Shown: positions 1 to 12,055 of the stretch, one piece after another | Layout: each line of letters starts with the position of its first letter | How positions within the stretch are numbered: position 1 is the first letter of the stretch | From: Helicoverpa zea | Taxonomy: Eukaryota; Arthropoda; Insecta; Lepidoptera; Noctuidae | NCBI RefSeq assembly: GCF_022581195.2 | Contig: NC_061458.1 | Coordinates: 4,402,001-4,466,000 of the forward strand | Direction of reading: 5' to 3' | Length of the DNA stretch: 64,000 nucleotides | The notes under the pieces: generated by a model | The model's database searches: none | Told to the model about the DNA's origin: nothing | Seen by the model: only the letters and a program-made list of their open reading frames with translations | Position numbers and translations under genes: made by a program

Positions 1-50
1 TTCCAAAACTAATTATGACTGTTAATCGTGTAAAAGATAAGAGCGTATCG

Positions 51-56
51 TTTATT
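51..56 (-). terminator. Poly(A) signal of the orphan secreted-protein gene
   Basis: An AATAAA hexamer on the minus strand (TTTATT on plus) lies about 85 bases beyond the proposed TAA stop at 139-141, a suitable place for the 3' end of the minus-strand gene at 139-3158. Confidence 0.45.
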
Positions 57-138
57 TGGAGATACTCCGATACCTACACCTAAAACTGCAGACATCGCAC
101 TGTGATATTTCGGTAGTGCACTTGACTCGAAATGTTCG

Positions 139-3100
139 TTACCAGCGGATTCCTGTGGTTCCCCGAGCGTCCTGTTGCTGGTCCTTCCACAGTCCCATTA
201 ATCTCATCTAAATTAGATCTTAGGTTGTAATTAACTTAAAGCTAATAAAGTAGGCTTTCATAAGAAGGTACTTTTTTAACAATAATAATAAGTTAAGTTA
301 ATTTTTAAACGTTTTTTTTATTTTTATAATCGAATATTTAAAAATATAAATAATATGTTGAAAGATAAATAAATGACAAGTATGAGTTAAGTTGAAAAAA
401 GCTTCACGGGCTTTGGGAAAATATTTCATAAAATGCGCGTAAAAAAATATCTACTGAGTTATACTCACAATCTCCAAACAGGGTGCGAACCAGTTCCCGT
501 AGAAGCAGCCAGCGTTCAAGTTGATGGTGTTAGTGCCGGCCACGAAGAGGAAGTCAGGAGTGTAAAGCAGGCATCCTCGGCCCGCCACCCAGCGGAACAC
601 TTGCTCATGGTAGCGAACATTGCGATAGTTGCAGGTCTTTCTGGCGTCTGGTGGAACGGTCTCTGGAGGCTCCTAATTTTTACCAAAGCTTAATTTTTAT
701 AAGACGTCAGGAGATATAGTCCAATTTGAAAATTTTTTGGCCTTTGAAATTATTTTTAAAATCTAAAGTTTAGTTTAGACTCAGATCTGCCTCTAACCCT
801 CTCAAGGGTTTAGAGTCTCTCTTTAGAGGGTTAGAAGTAGGTCTCAGGGTAAACTTTTCTTAAACCCTCCCACACTACATAATATTAACAAGTTCAAAAT
901 CTAAGACGTTATTTAGTTATCTCATAGTAAGTAGATAGAGGACTATGTTCAATTTTGTTTCAAATTTCAAATATGGTGATTACTGGCCCATATAAACACA
1001 TTGCAGTTGAATAGCTAGTCTATCTATTTAGGTACCACAACATAAGTTGTGTTTATTTGTCAGATACTCGGAGATTGGTACTTGATCTCTCGATATTATA
1101 CTTATGTACATACAATATTGGTCTATCTAACATTGCAGAGGAACAATCTATGTCGCATATCGCTAGGCCTACAGTGATTCAAGATATTGACAGATTTTGC
1201 AAAAATGGTTTTCAAAACAACGGGACTTACCTCACAGATATAGATATTGGGCCTCTCGCAAGCAAGGAGATCATTGGCCCTGATGGCTACTCGCGTGTCA
1301 CGCTGGTGCCATACATCAAAGTCTACGTTCACTGGATTCAGGACATCTTTGAGGTGGGCTCTCACCTAGAATACAATATTTTACTACAGGTAAGCCATAG
1401 TAAGAATGGTAATTTTTTGAAATATTTGACACAGTTCCAGATAAAGACCCACTCAGTAGCATCCCTTAAACAGAGGACTGCTATTGGTTATTTAAAAACT
1501 TCTCCGCTCCGCTCTACTTTGGTGGGGGCACTACAATGCCTTGAAAATAATACCTTACCGTTATTTAAACTACCTGTACGATTTCTATACTGGTGAGCGG
1601 AATAAAAATAATATTTATTTTTTCCGTAAAATAAAGAATTCCTAATCGTTGATAACCGGAAAATAGGTACCTAACAAGGACGTAGGGCACACCTCTTTCT
1701 TTATCTACGTACATGGAAAAAAAAGAATTATGTACTGCATGCAGGACGCATTTATCATCAGAAGATACTATCATTGCAATTTCCAATCTTGATATGGTGC
1801 AATTATTCACTTCTGAGGAACTTTAGCCTAAGCGTTTTTTTCATAATACATAGCTAGTTGTTTACCTTCTATAATTTCGTATTATCGTGACTAAACTTAT
1901 CCAAGTTCCAGTAAGGCATACCAAATATCGAAGTCTTCAAAACAATCTTACAGGTACTTCGCATAGTTATTGGTGTTTGGATTGTTGTTTAGTGTTTTGT
2001 TATCTTTCTTGGGATGGGCATAAACAATTTAAGTACAGATAGCACACAGGTAGGAACTACATATTGGTAAGTTTACGATCTTTTATAGAGCGTACTACAT
2101 AATGGCGTCGTATATCATCGTTGGGTCACAGATAGCAGAAACAAGTCATCGACATTTCAGTTTACACCTATAAAATTATTTTCCTCTTCTACTGTGTTCC
2201 CAATTTTATTTAGGATCGTCACTCGTCATACTAACACTCACTCACTACTTATTGCTGTCTTCTTGCGGGTAGCCCATCCATCTTTGCTTATGTCTTCCTC
2301 TCCCTTTCCATTCATCTACACCTTTGTTTAATGTTTCATCCCTCCTCATCACAAGCCCATACCGTGACAAACTCTTGCCTCTCATATTTTCTGTAACTGA
2401 CGTTACCCTCAGACTTCCTCTGAAGTAATAATTCCTCACTTTATTTATTCTTGTCACACCACACATCCATCTCACCACTAACAAATAGTTCTGAATACAC
2501 ATAACTATTAAGGAGAAGTGCATAAAATACGAAAAAGGACATCTGGAATCTGATTTGAAGGAAGAGAGGAATTCGTCAGATAGCCGATCCGCATCACACA
2601 CAACATGGTGACGACATAATCAAAAACACTTTTCTATAATTACTTAAATGGCCTGTAATGTTGTCTATAAAATAGTGAGGACTTTTGTATCTTCACTGCT
2701 GCACTGTAGGCAACAAACCATATTAGGAAGAGCGATTTTGTTTTAGGCCCCGGGCATCAATGTACAAAAAGTCTCTTTATTACATATTTAATTTTAATTA
2801 AGTATGTTATCATCCATTTTCAGACACTCTTAATTAGGGTGGCTACTAATTAGTCATATCAGTGAAAAATACAATGACCTTTTAGAACCATGCTTAAAAA
2901 AGATAAAAAATCAACCAATTATGTTTTAGTCATGTAATTACATGTACTTACGTGTTTTGGGCAGTTTGGTGATTATAAATAAAAATATGCAGTTCTGACT
3001 ACTGCATTAGGTAACTATGTAATGTGAGAAAATTTTAAATAATTGTTTTGAGGTCGCGTAACGTCATAAAAAAAACTAAGAATTACCTGTGTCCCATGTA

Positions 3101-3158
3101 AAATCGAAATCCATATGGCAAAATAAACGAAGTTAGTTATTAAATGACGTTCCTGCAT
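139..3158 (-). CDS. Predicted small secreted cysteine-containing protein (unrecognised), four exons
   Basis: I do not recognise this protein. Four minus-strand exons join without frame change, all introns in phase 0: 3158-3087, 1365-1231, 672-469 and 207-139 (stop TAA). Exon 1 starts at an ATG and encodes a hydrophobic leader (NFVYFAIWISILHGTQ) that looks like a signal peptide. The product is about 159 residues with six cysteines, all in exons 2 and 3 (motifs ACERPNIYICE, KTCNYRNV, GRGCLLYTP, NAGCFYGNWFAPC). Donors are GTAATT, GTAAGT and GTGAGT; acceptors end TAG. A poly(A) signal follows. Intron 1 contains an RTE LINE fragment. A missed small exon or an alternative last exon is possible. The gene model is moderately supported; the function is unknown. 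An extracellular role is inferred only from the leader and the cysteines. Confidence 0.5.
2245..2520 (-). mobile_element. Degenerate RTE-type LINE fragment (C-terminal end of the polymerase)
   Basis: The minus-strand translation contains the stretch RWMCGVTRINKVRNYYFRGS followed by a YGLVMRRDE motif and KGRGRHKQRWM. These match the C-terminal end of RTE-clade polymerases and also resemble the better-preserved copy at 6025-6677. The fragment is short and mutated and lies in intron 1 of the orphan secreted-protein gene, on the same strand. It carries no intact domain. Confidence 0.7.
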
Positions 3159-3916
3159 AATTTCCATAAATCACTCTTTTTGCACCCGTTGAACATAATT
3201 GAAAATATTTTCCAGGCACAATCACTGAGAAAAATCACAAAAGTTATGTCAGATTAAATTTGGGGACGTCCATTTGTATTCTACACCAACACAAGACACT
3301 CCACGAAAGTGTTTGGAAACTGAATAGCGTCAAACATTCCGGCACGAGTACAATCCAAAACAGCTTTTGTTGATTGTCTTCAGGACTGAATGTATTTTCA
3401 TTCGTGGCGACAGCCGTACTAATTATTGTGCTAAACAACCCACTGTTTACAAATTATCTGCAACCACAATCAATAGATAACTATAGATTAATCACGTTAT
3501 GGACCTACTTATATTCGGCTGTGATTGAAAATTGGTGAAAACATGTGTTGTTCTCAAACAAAGCGTATGAGATCATGTTGTCGAATTTCAGCAATTGGGA
3601 AGAATTGTTGATTGTCTGTTGATAGGTAATGCATTGTCACAGGTAAACCAGCGATGGCAAGGGAGACTTAAGCATTTTTTACGTACCTAACACCCAGTCC
3701 TGACGTCGAATACCTTACCAGTACCTAATTCAATGATAAGTAATTTTTATTACATGTTTATGGAGCCGTACAGCTTGTCGTGATTTGTGTCGATATCTTA
3801 TAATTAAAATGTTTTTCATCGACAACATTTCGTCTCGCCCTCTCGTTCTCTTATTTAACTATACGAGAAGAAACTAACGGATCTTTAAAAAGAACATGCT
3901 TAACTAAATGTTAACC
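3159..3916. other. AT-rich upstream region, no gene seen
   Basis: This stretch lies upstream of the first exon of the minus-strand orphan gene and would hold its promoter. I see no clear TATA box at the expected distance and no coding exon. It ends at the target-site duplication of the R1-type insertion. Confidence 0.4.
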
Positions 3917-3928
3917 AGGTACGGTAAG

Positions 3929-4409
3929 GGAAGCGGTGGCCTCCTTCTGTGAGGACGTCGTGTCACAGAAGGAGTCGGCGGAGCGCGTGCGGGAGAGCGA
4001 CCCTCTCGCGGCGCCGCACCGCAGACGAAGAAGGGGTGGAAGACGGGGAACACAACGTCGGTCCCCATCCGTCCTGGGGGGTTATCAGCGGGCGACAGGC
4101 GCGGAGGCGCCACCGCCTGCATCACAAGGATCACCCCCTGTGCTCCGGCCGTTATAAGGACCCCTCCCCACTGGAGGGAGGTATGAGGGGCCTGCCGTTA
4201 GGCGGGCAATCGCCGGTGGGGGACTGGACGCCATATATTCCCAGACCCCCTCCACTCAGGCGAGGTCGGAGTGCCGCTGGGCCTTTTTAGTGGGTATACC
4301 GGGAACGTCTTTACCGGGGAGTCCCACATACCTCTCTCCCGTCCCCCGACGGGAAGGGGATGCGTAATAGCATTTTTAGCCCAGCGACAACAAAAAAAAA
4401 AAAAAAAAA
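3929..4409 (+). mobile_element. 5'-truncated R1-clade-like LINE insertion with poly(A) and target-site duplication
   Basis: A GC-rich block in AT-rich DNA ends in a run of about 19 A (4391-4410). It is flanked by the 12-base direct repeat AGGTACGGTAAG at 3917-3928 and 4410-4421. The first plus-strand frame reads EAVASFCEDVVSQKESAERV followed by an arginine-rich segment (HRRRRRGGRRG), which resembles the C-terminus of R1/TRAS-type LINE polymerases. The remainder looks like 3' UTR. The short duplication, poly(A) and 5' truncation are all typical of target-primed insertion. The clade name is from memory of the motif and needs a database check. Confidence 0.75.
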
Positions 4410-4439
4410 AGGTACGGTAAGAAACAACATATACTTATC

Positions 4440-4841
4440 GGGTGTGTCGTTGACAATCACATTAAATTCTATCACATATACTTTATGATATTCTATGGCG
4501 AATTGTAAAAAAAATAACCTAATCCATTCAGTGGTTTAGCCACAGGAGTCATTTTTCGTTTTTATAATTTACAACATCATGTGTAAAGCAGAGATAAAGT
4601 TAGGAGTATCGAATGTTTTGATCAGTTGACAGCTGTCAGTTTTCAAGGGAGAATTACAGTTGTTTGTAATGACTGACTTTTATATGGTGTTCTAATTTTC
4701 TCACATTTTTATTCTATTTACTTTGTTTGAAAAATTCATTTTTTTATTTTTACGTATTTTTCGTTTTTATTTGTGTTAATGGACATATATTAACCTGTAT
4801 ATTAACGCATTTCATTTAATGTGATTATGAACGACACACCC
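4440..4841. mobile_element. MITE-like element with about 27-bp terminal inverted repeats
   Basis: The left end GGGTGTGTCGTTGACAATCA (4440 onward) is the near-complement of the right end, which finishes GAACGACACACCC at 4841. The inverted ends extend for about 27 bases with a small indel. The interior is AT-rich and non-coding. I could not identify a convincing target-site duplication, so the superfamily is undetermined. Confidence 0.65.
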
Positions 4842-6007
4842 TATATAGGTATTCTTTTTTTTAATAATGTTGCAGTTTTGTAGATGTTACTAATCTAGTG
4901 TTTAATCTAGCTTCTTTGTTTTGACTGTCTATATTTTAGGGTATTGGAACCGAATGATAACAAGCAAGAAGAAGAAGAATAGGCCAACGGTACCTATATT
5001 TTTCTGAACTTAAAGTTGATACATCGAGGGCGAGAGCATATAATTTTTTCGTAAAACCAAGGGTAGTTAGAATGGGAGTTATTGATCCTATCTCAAATAC
5101 ATAAACTATTGGAATATTAAACTTGAGAAGTTCATGAAAAGTTTTCTTTTTAGATTCTTGGCCTCAATCTAATGCTAGTGTTGGATTTTTAAAATCTTTT
5201 TCGTGGGTTGGATGCGGCCTAACTTGGTACTTGAAGCTTTACGATGGTCCCCACGAACCCCTTGACACGCGAGCCTCTCACACTTGGCCAGTATTTTATG
5301 ATGTTATAACCTAACCTAACGCTCATCAAACTCATTATACTTTTAGTCATAGATAGCTGCGTGTGCTCTGAAAACCAAAAGACGTGATAACGAGCTCTTC
5401 GAATACAATCAGTGACCTTGCCAAACCAGAGGTCAATGTCTTCGATCTTCGGAAATCACGTACGAGCAATTTATTCGTCATCCCAGATAAGAAGCTGAAG
5501 TCAAAACTGATAGGAGCTAACATTAGATTCAACTTTTGAAGGTATTTAAAATTATTTTGATATGGGGCAAATAAACAACAATAACAATAAATGTGTTTGA
5601 TAAGTTTATTACTCTAGCAAAGTAATTAAAAATAGGGCCTGTATTATGTATTATGTGTTTGTAACCTATGAATGTAAGTAGATAGATAATATAAAAGAGT
5701 GTAGTAAGGGTCTTACATAATCATATGGTGACGAGCGATTTTATAAATTACCAGGATTTTTGTACCCTAAAACAATCGTAAAAAAGTCGTTTCTCTTTTA
5801 ACCTACCTGTAACATAAGGCACTTCTGAAATTGTATGCCCAGAGACCACAAATTGAATAGCTGTAGGAAAAAACCAACTACGCACTACCTTTATGTGGTT
5901 CTAAATATTTTTCACTTCATGGCAAACTGCAAAATATCGGTAACCCCAGGTTGTATATTACTAATAACGATAACTCAGAAACACTATGTTACACTGTGTG
6001 ATGCTAA
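4842..6007. other. Intergenic, no gene seen
   Basis: AT-rich DNA with no open frame of coding character on either strand. A short AACCTAACCTAAC stretch near 5308 resembles the insect telomere unit but is only two units long and is most likely chance. Confidence 0.4.
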
Positions 6008-6694
6008 TTCGAGGTAAAGGCCTTCATCATCATCATCATCCTCCTGCCCTTATCCCAATTTCATTTGGGGTCGGCGCAGCATGTTTTCTTCTTCCATACT
6101 CCTCTATCTCCCGTCATCTCACAAGTAACATTCTTTCTTACCATATCTACTTTCACACAATCCATCCATCGTTTTTTTGGTCTTCCTCTTCCACTATATC
6201 CGTCCACGTTCATACTCATCACCTTCCTCACAACATGACTCTCATTCCTCCGCATCACATGCCCATACCACGACAGCCGGTTTCCACGCAGTTTTTCTGA
6301 TACCGGCGCCACTTTCAAACTTCCTCTTATATACTCATTCCTCACTCTATCCATTCGCGTAACTCCACACATACCTCTTAACATTCTCATCTCTGCCGCA
6401 TGCAATTGTCTTTCATTCGTCGCTTTTGTGGGCCAGCACTCTGATCCATACAAGACAGCAGGTCTGACCATACTCTTGTAAATTTTCCCCTTAAGTTTAA
6501 GGGGAATACGAGGGTCACAAGTTGTTCCCGTTACCTGCCGCCATTTCATCCATCCTGCGTTAATTCTGTGCGTAACTGTCCGATCTATTTCGCCATCGCC
6601 CTGAATAAGCGAACCGAGGTACCGGAAATCGGAGCAGACTGGAAGAAGTGCGTATAGGCCGAAAGGCCTATACGCACTTCGAGGTAAAGGCCTT
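6008..6694 (-). mobile_element. 5'-truncated RTE-type LINE with 17-bp target-site duplication
   Basis: The direct repeat TTCGAGGTAAAGGCCTT at 6008-6024 and 6678-6694 flanks a minus-strand RTE fragment. An open frame runs from about 6642 down to 6061 and holds the end of the reverse transcriptase and its C-terminal region (FRYLGSLIQGDGEIDRTV, LYGSECWPTK, RNEYIRGSLKVAPVSEKL, WYGHVMRRNES, GRGRPKKRWMD). The 3' end is the usual lepidopteran RTE tail with AGGGCAGGAGGATGATGATG. The 5' junction carries a perfect hairpin at 6646-6679. The endonuclease and the catalytic part of the reverse transcriptase are missing, so the copy is dead. Confidence 0.9.
6646..6679. repeat. Perfect 15-bp inverted repeat with a 4-base loop at the LINE 5' junction
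   Basis: AAGTGCGTATAGGCC (6646-6660), the loop GAAA, then the exact complement (6665-6679). It sits at the truncated 5' end of the RTE copy, directly against the target-site duplication, as expected if the new strand snapped back during insertion. Confidence 0.85.
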
Positions 6695-8676
6695 GTGTAC
6701 TGAATATTAAACTACACGTGAATCACTTAAACTACTTCAGGCTATTTCTGTTCAATCTAGATAGTGCCCTAACAATGTTCATATTTCTTTTCATTTTAAT
6801 GAATCACAAAAATAACACCTATTCTATATAGTTCCGCTCTGATATGTTTGTATGAACTTTGCATTTGAAACTAAACTAATACATACAACAATGTATGTAA
6901 TAGAAAAAAAACTACGTTCTAAGATCATTGATAAATATAGAGTAGGTAAGGAATAGACAAACTAATAGAAATAGATAGCTACTGAAAGCTGAAATGCAAA
7001 ATAGGGACACGTGTGGTTATGAACCTTTGAACCCACTTACATACAAGAGAATATTATCTAAGTGTTCTTCAGTATTTACTATAAACTGAGCATAAACTTA
7101 TCAAGCCGTTTTCCCGCATCCCGTGGGATAAAATATAAGCCTACGTTACTGGGAAGAGTGTAGCTTTCCAACTGAGCTTTTCAAACACTTCACGCTCTTC
7201 ACTTTCTTTACTCTTTATTTTACTTATATAAACCATGTCAAAAGTATATCCATAAGCATTCTTTAATGACTGGTTTTGTTTGTTTTCAGTAATTTTCGCA
7301 AATCAGCTTTGGATTTAACTTGAAATCCTGAAATTGTATGAGTCACATCATTATACTATCTAATAGTGCATTTTAAATACCGCTAATAACTTGCTATATA
7401 ATTGATCTCTTATCAGTTTTGTATATCATTCGTTATTGGAATATAAATATTTATTAACAATATTTGGTATTCTATTTCATGCATAATTTAGAGAGATATT
7501 GATAAATAAGAGTTAGGTCATGACTTGAACACTAATTGATAAATCATAATGTTAAAACCTTGGCCTAAAGTACCTACTGTTTATTCTAAATACAAATATG
7601 TTAGTATGTATACTTAATAAGAAAATATCATGTCATGTATGAATGAGCTAGCAATAATTACTATTCACTTTCCACTACGTAGATGTATTTGAACTAATTA
7701 ATGATCAAACTCGTCATGATGTTATTAACTAAATAAGATAATAACAAAATATTCTTCAATGCGCATGACTGGATCAAAACATGTAATTTCCATATTCATA
7801 ATTGATATTGTATTTAGGTATTAGATATGTAGTAAGAACTTACAAACACACTCCCTAGCATTGCATATAGTATACAGTCATAATACAATCATGAATCTCT
7901 TGCATACAAAAATTATAAATTCAGTTTTTTTTTGCATTTATTTGTACGGCAGGAATACAATTCAACTTACATACAATAACAAACAGACATAACTATAATT
8001 ATAAAAATGGATAAACAATAGACTATGTATAATTAAATGTTAACTCTATGGTAATGCGTAGAACAGTAGCCAGTAGCCGTGCTACACGCTACGCCTGAGC
8101 TACGGTTAAATGCGTAGCGCACCTTACAAGGTAGCGTGTAGGCCAGAATTTTCACATGTGACGATTTTTTTTGTTTTACAGCATCTACTTATTTTATTAA
8201 TATCGAATACACTGAGAATGTTGACCATAGTCTAGTTTGTTATTTATTCTCTAAATAATCTAGATTCTAGCAATTACTTATGTATGTTATGTACTTATTT
8301 GCAGCATTCGTGACCCATTTACTACTAATGTTAACCGACGTCATTATTTTAAATATGAACCGGGCCTAATATCTACATAATAAGTCAACCATGCACGCAC
8401 TGATTAAATCCCGATAGCAACGTGTGTGAACCAAAACAAAACCTTCATATTATAACTAGAGGAGCAAGGTAAGAGAAATAAGTAGTTGACAACACTGACG
8501 TAATATAATATTATGATTTAAACATAACCCAACCCTTACAATAACAGCAGTATGCGATAACTTTTTCAGCGTAGTGTAATAATAAATATTAAAGTATCTA
8601 TGTTTGTACCTATGTTTGTCTATAATCTATCCCATTGTCATATAAAAAAAAAAACAAATCTGCATTGTTTGTTTTT
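6695..8676. other. Intergenic, no gene seen
   Basis: AT-rich sequence with frequent stops in all frames. A patch at about 8060-8145 has scattered inverted GCTACGC/GCGTAGC words (ACACGCTACGCCTGAGCTAC and TGCGTAGCGC) that resemble the remains of an inverted-repeat element. I can support nothing else. Confidence 0.4.
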
Positions 8677-8960
8677 ATGACAGCCGTCATCACATTCGAA
8701 TTTTTTCGGAGTCCCTTGGTATTGGGTTCCAGCAACAAACTGCGGCTAAATATTAGTGCTTTTCCTAGTCTAAGTGCTGTAAGGCAGAGGACAGTCGTGG
8801 AAATACCATTTAGCAGATTTAGACTTACGACACAAAGGTTTTTAAACTCTGGTACCAGGCGTTACAAAGTCATGTCGGGCTTAAATCACAGCGCGTCGTG
8901 CTCTTCACAGCAAAGACCGATCATCGTGGATCATATGCTTTTCACTGATCAAATATCACA
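8677..8960 (+). CDS. Possible orphan first exon, doubtful
   Basis: A 94-codon ATG frame ends at a good splice donor (ATATCACA then GTAAGT at 8961). The reading is rich in Arg and Ser with few acids in its first two thirds (FSRFRLTTQRFLNSGTRRYK), which would suit a mitochondrial targeting segment. The local GC content is above the flanks. I found no downstream exon in matching phase, recognise no homologue, and could not exclude a chance open frame. Confidence 0.2.
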
Positions 8961-9543
8961 GTAAGTTGAACCTTTCTTCACATTATATTCTTAATCCAGC
9001 TTTCGCAAGAGTTAGAACCTTGATCAGATCCCCAGACTCCATACTACGATAGGCGACTGTGAAAGCGGCCAAGTTGGGGTATCTGGATTGGAAATTGAGA
9101 TTTTTTTGGATTGGAAAAGAGAATTTTGCACAAAAAGATCCACGCTAGTTTTTTCGAACAGATGCAGTAGCGAACACAGCTTAAGCGAAAGCTGGACTTA
9201 GCAGCAATTGTACTCCAGAATCCCTTAAGAGCAACCCTTTTTCTCAGTTTGCGTAGATCTAAAAAATCAGAATTCTCTCACCATGCATGAATGCTTTATA
9301 CCTAGGTATAGGTATTCCTACGGTTTGTACAAAAATATGTAATCTAGGCTTTTGATAGGTATGACTCTCAATCAATTGCAAATAAAGTTGCGTCAGAATC
9401 AAAATATTTAATATTATTGCGATAGCTTTGTATTTGAAAGTTTAAAGTTTATCGTTGTTGACTTTAATCAATGAGCCATTTGTCCAAAAGGATGACTATG
9501 CTGTTTGTGTGTTAGTATGTTTAAGATGTGAGCCGTCTTATCT

Positions 9544-9721
9544 ATTCCGCGAGTACCTTTTTTTTTTTTTGGGAGGGGGAAATCCTCATGGACTTCCTCC
9601 GCCTGGGGAAAGGCGGAGGGGTATGCCGGACTCCTACCGGCTAAAACCCCCTTGTGTCCTCCTTGCACGTGTGCGCGGGGCCGCGGGAATCCAGATTCTT
9701 CCGCAGATTCCGCGAGTACCT
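9544..9721 (-). mobile_element. 3' tail of an R1-like LINE or SINE with 15-bp target-site duplication
   Basis: The duplication ATTCCGCGAGTACCT occurs at 9544-9558 and 9707-9721. Between the copies lies a 148-base GC-rich insert whose minus-strand end is a poly(A) run (T run on plus at 9558-9570). The insert contains the inverted pair CCTCCGCCT / AGGCGGAGG, capable of a small hairpin. It resembles in composition the R1-like 3' region at 3929-4409 but is too short to assign firmly. Confidence 0.7.
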
Positions 9722-11596
9722 ACACTAACTTCCTGTTATAAGTAGCCTTATCAGCACTTTCTGGATCACGCTTAACTGAAAAGTGGAAATTATAAGCAGC
9801 TGTAGTAAAATTTGATTTTCTCTCCATCGGCGTCGGTACCTTCTACGGTACAACCTTTAACATTGCACGCCTGTTGCAGAATTTGAGCCATCGTTAGCTG
9901 CGGTGCATTTTTGCTCAAGTTATTTTAACAATATTTAATAAAATTATTTGATTCTTTATGAAAACTATATGCATTCCTTTATATAAGAAGAATTGTGTGA
10001 AAGTGTTGTCTAGCAGCATCACTGAAGTGTGTTAGCGACTTTCCTATCAAAATTTTACGTAAGTACTTACTCTTCAGGTTTTTTTGGTAATAGTATTTTG
10101 GTAAGTAGTCTAAACAATGTATCGAGTTTCTTCGGTAAACGAACCTCCTTACTTACGTCTTACAAAAAAATAACGTCGCGTTCTAAATTAACAGGGGTGG
10201 AGGGCGTAACGTTTGCTATTAATAATTGCCTTGTTAGTCGATCGATTTTGGCGTCGCCTGCTAAGGTACCGGCATTAGGTCCACATAGCTAAGTATAGGT
10301 CCTACAGTTTTGTATAGATTCTTCCTCTCAACAAACAATCGATCCTATCTTTACGGAGGGTATTTACTTTCTTGCGCTTTCAAAGTATAGGAACTGAAGA
10401 GGCACTTTTTTCGAATAATATGTGTTTTTGGACCTACGGCCTTGGAAATGAGTGCAGGAGGTGGAAGTTTCCTTATTGGGTCGCGGGTGACACCACGGGC
10501 AATATCTGTTCAATTAATTTACGCATAGATCTATCTCCCAATGGTCCTATAATAAGTACAGATAGATGTACCTAGTCAGCAAAAATAATGCAAATATTTA
10601 TCAAGGAAACATAATACAAGAAAGTACATAATAATGCGTAAGTAAGTAGAACAGTTACCGATAGGTAGCTCGGTATTAGGTGGTGGGGATTTCCTTCCTC
10701 CAAACTCCAACGGGAAACTAACAATAAAAGTCAAGGTACCTATATGCTAAGGTGGAAGAAATAGAACTAAGCAACAAATAAGACCGCGGTAGTTGTGAAA
10801 AGTAGGTATTCATCTCCCCGTTTCATCACCACTTCTCAAAGAACAATGTCAGGTTTCGGCCCACCCAATCAACTTTTAAAACTGAATTCTCACGTACACA
10901 AAGTTCTTTACTACAACAATTTACATATAAAATACTAACTTCTTATAAAATAGTTAATTGTTATCTACCTAGAACTTTTCCAAAAGAAAATATCATGTTA
11001 ATAAGTAATTATTTTGTTTATCGAGTTCAGGTTTTTCGTTTGAATAATTTGGTTTTGAGAAGTTCAATGCAAAAGTGGAAAACATAGAAAAGCTTCTGAC
11101 ATTAAACTACACAAAAAACTGTAAGAATTTTCACTGTACATGAAATATTTTTATTGAGCCTAAGTTACTATGGACGTCTGACATTGATCTTTACACAGTA
11201 GGTAGGTACATAAGACAAATTGCTTAAAAATGTATAAAAAGTACAAATCTCAAAACTGTCAAAATTTAAATGCATCCAGGCTCACCTGGGTGGCATCGGA
11301 AACTTTCCGTGTTTACTCAGCGTTTTTCAGATTTGCTAATAGGGCTCTCGTATTTATGCTCCGCATATAAAAAATGGTATTTATAACACAACTATATAAA
11401 TATGTTTATTAAATTAATTTGTCTGCGGGTTAACATGCCACTTTGTTTAAGTTAACCATACTGTTTATCATCGAAATATCTGAAGCTATCCACACGACGT
11501 CTATGCAGAACATTTACTAAATTACATCAGAAATTGTCATGCCCTCGATCCGGTTATTATCAACGAATGTAATAAAAGAGAAGTTACGTATGTTTA
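9722..11596. other. Intergenic with short unassigned minus-strand reading frames
   Basis: No supported gene. Minus-strand readings at about 10460-10560 (GPLGDRSMRKLIEQILPVV), 10160-10270 (GDAKIDRLTRQLLIANVTPS) and 9800-9910 (QLTMAQILQQACNVKGCTVE) look protein-like, but each meets a stop and I could not join them by valid splice sites. They may be remains of a gene or mobile element. The rest is AT-rich. Confidence 0.3.
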
Positions 11597-11812
11597 TATA
11601 GGAGGTATGGGATTAAAAGAAATAATATACTAATTTGATATTGAAATATTTATTCTATACTTTAAATGGTACTTGGAAGCAATACGTCCGTCTAACAAGA
11701 TCCCGTGACGCAGTGTGTGTAGAGTTAAATAAACAGTAGATTGTTCAGATAGAACAAAGAACAATGTTATCGAAAGTTAGGGGTATTAGTTTTTGCTTTA
11801 TATAATCCAACA
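11597..11812 (-). repeat. 3' LTR of the copia element
   Basis: 216 bp, the same as the LTR at 15216-15431. It is the downstream LTR because the element reads on the minus strand. The adjacent CGCCCCCTC at 11813-11821 (GAGGGGGCG on minus) serves as the polypurine tract. Confidence 0.95.
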
Positions 11813-12055
11813 CGCCCCCTCAAAAATTAATCCCTAACTTTTAGTCATTCGTTAGTTTACTATACAGTATCTAGTCTACAATTCAACATTACAAAGTGAA
11901 TACCAACTTATAAATACGACGTAACATATTATACTTCCAAGTAAGGTCTGGGACAACTGTACAATAATGGTCCAACATTTGCTGCACAGGATCAGGGAAA
12001 ACCCAGAAAAACCTGATCAGACCATTTCATAATGAAATTGTACTTAAATTAAAAC

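Noticed and set aside
433..693. 86-codon plus-strand open frame
   Set aside because: It is the antisense of exon 3 of the orphan gene (472-672 region), where the minus strand carries the coherent cysteine-containing reading.
1057..1596. 179-codon plus-strand open frame with a good donor at 1389
   Set aside because: It overlaps exon 2 of the minus-strand orphan gene on the opposite strand. The minus reading has matching splice sites and phase with three other exons, whereas the plus reading has no partner exon and an unremarkable composition.
5300..5325. Telomere-like AACCTAACCTAAC
   Set aside because: Only two units; too short to call an interstitial telomeric repeat.
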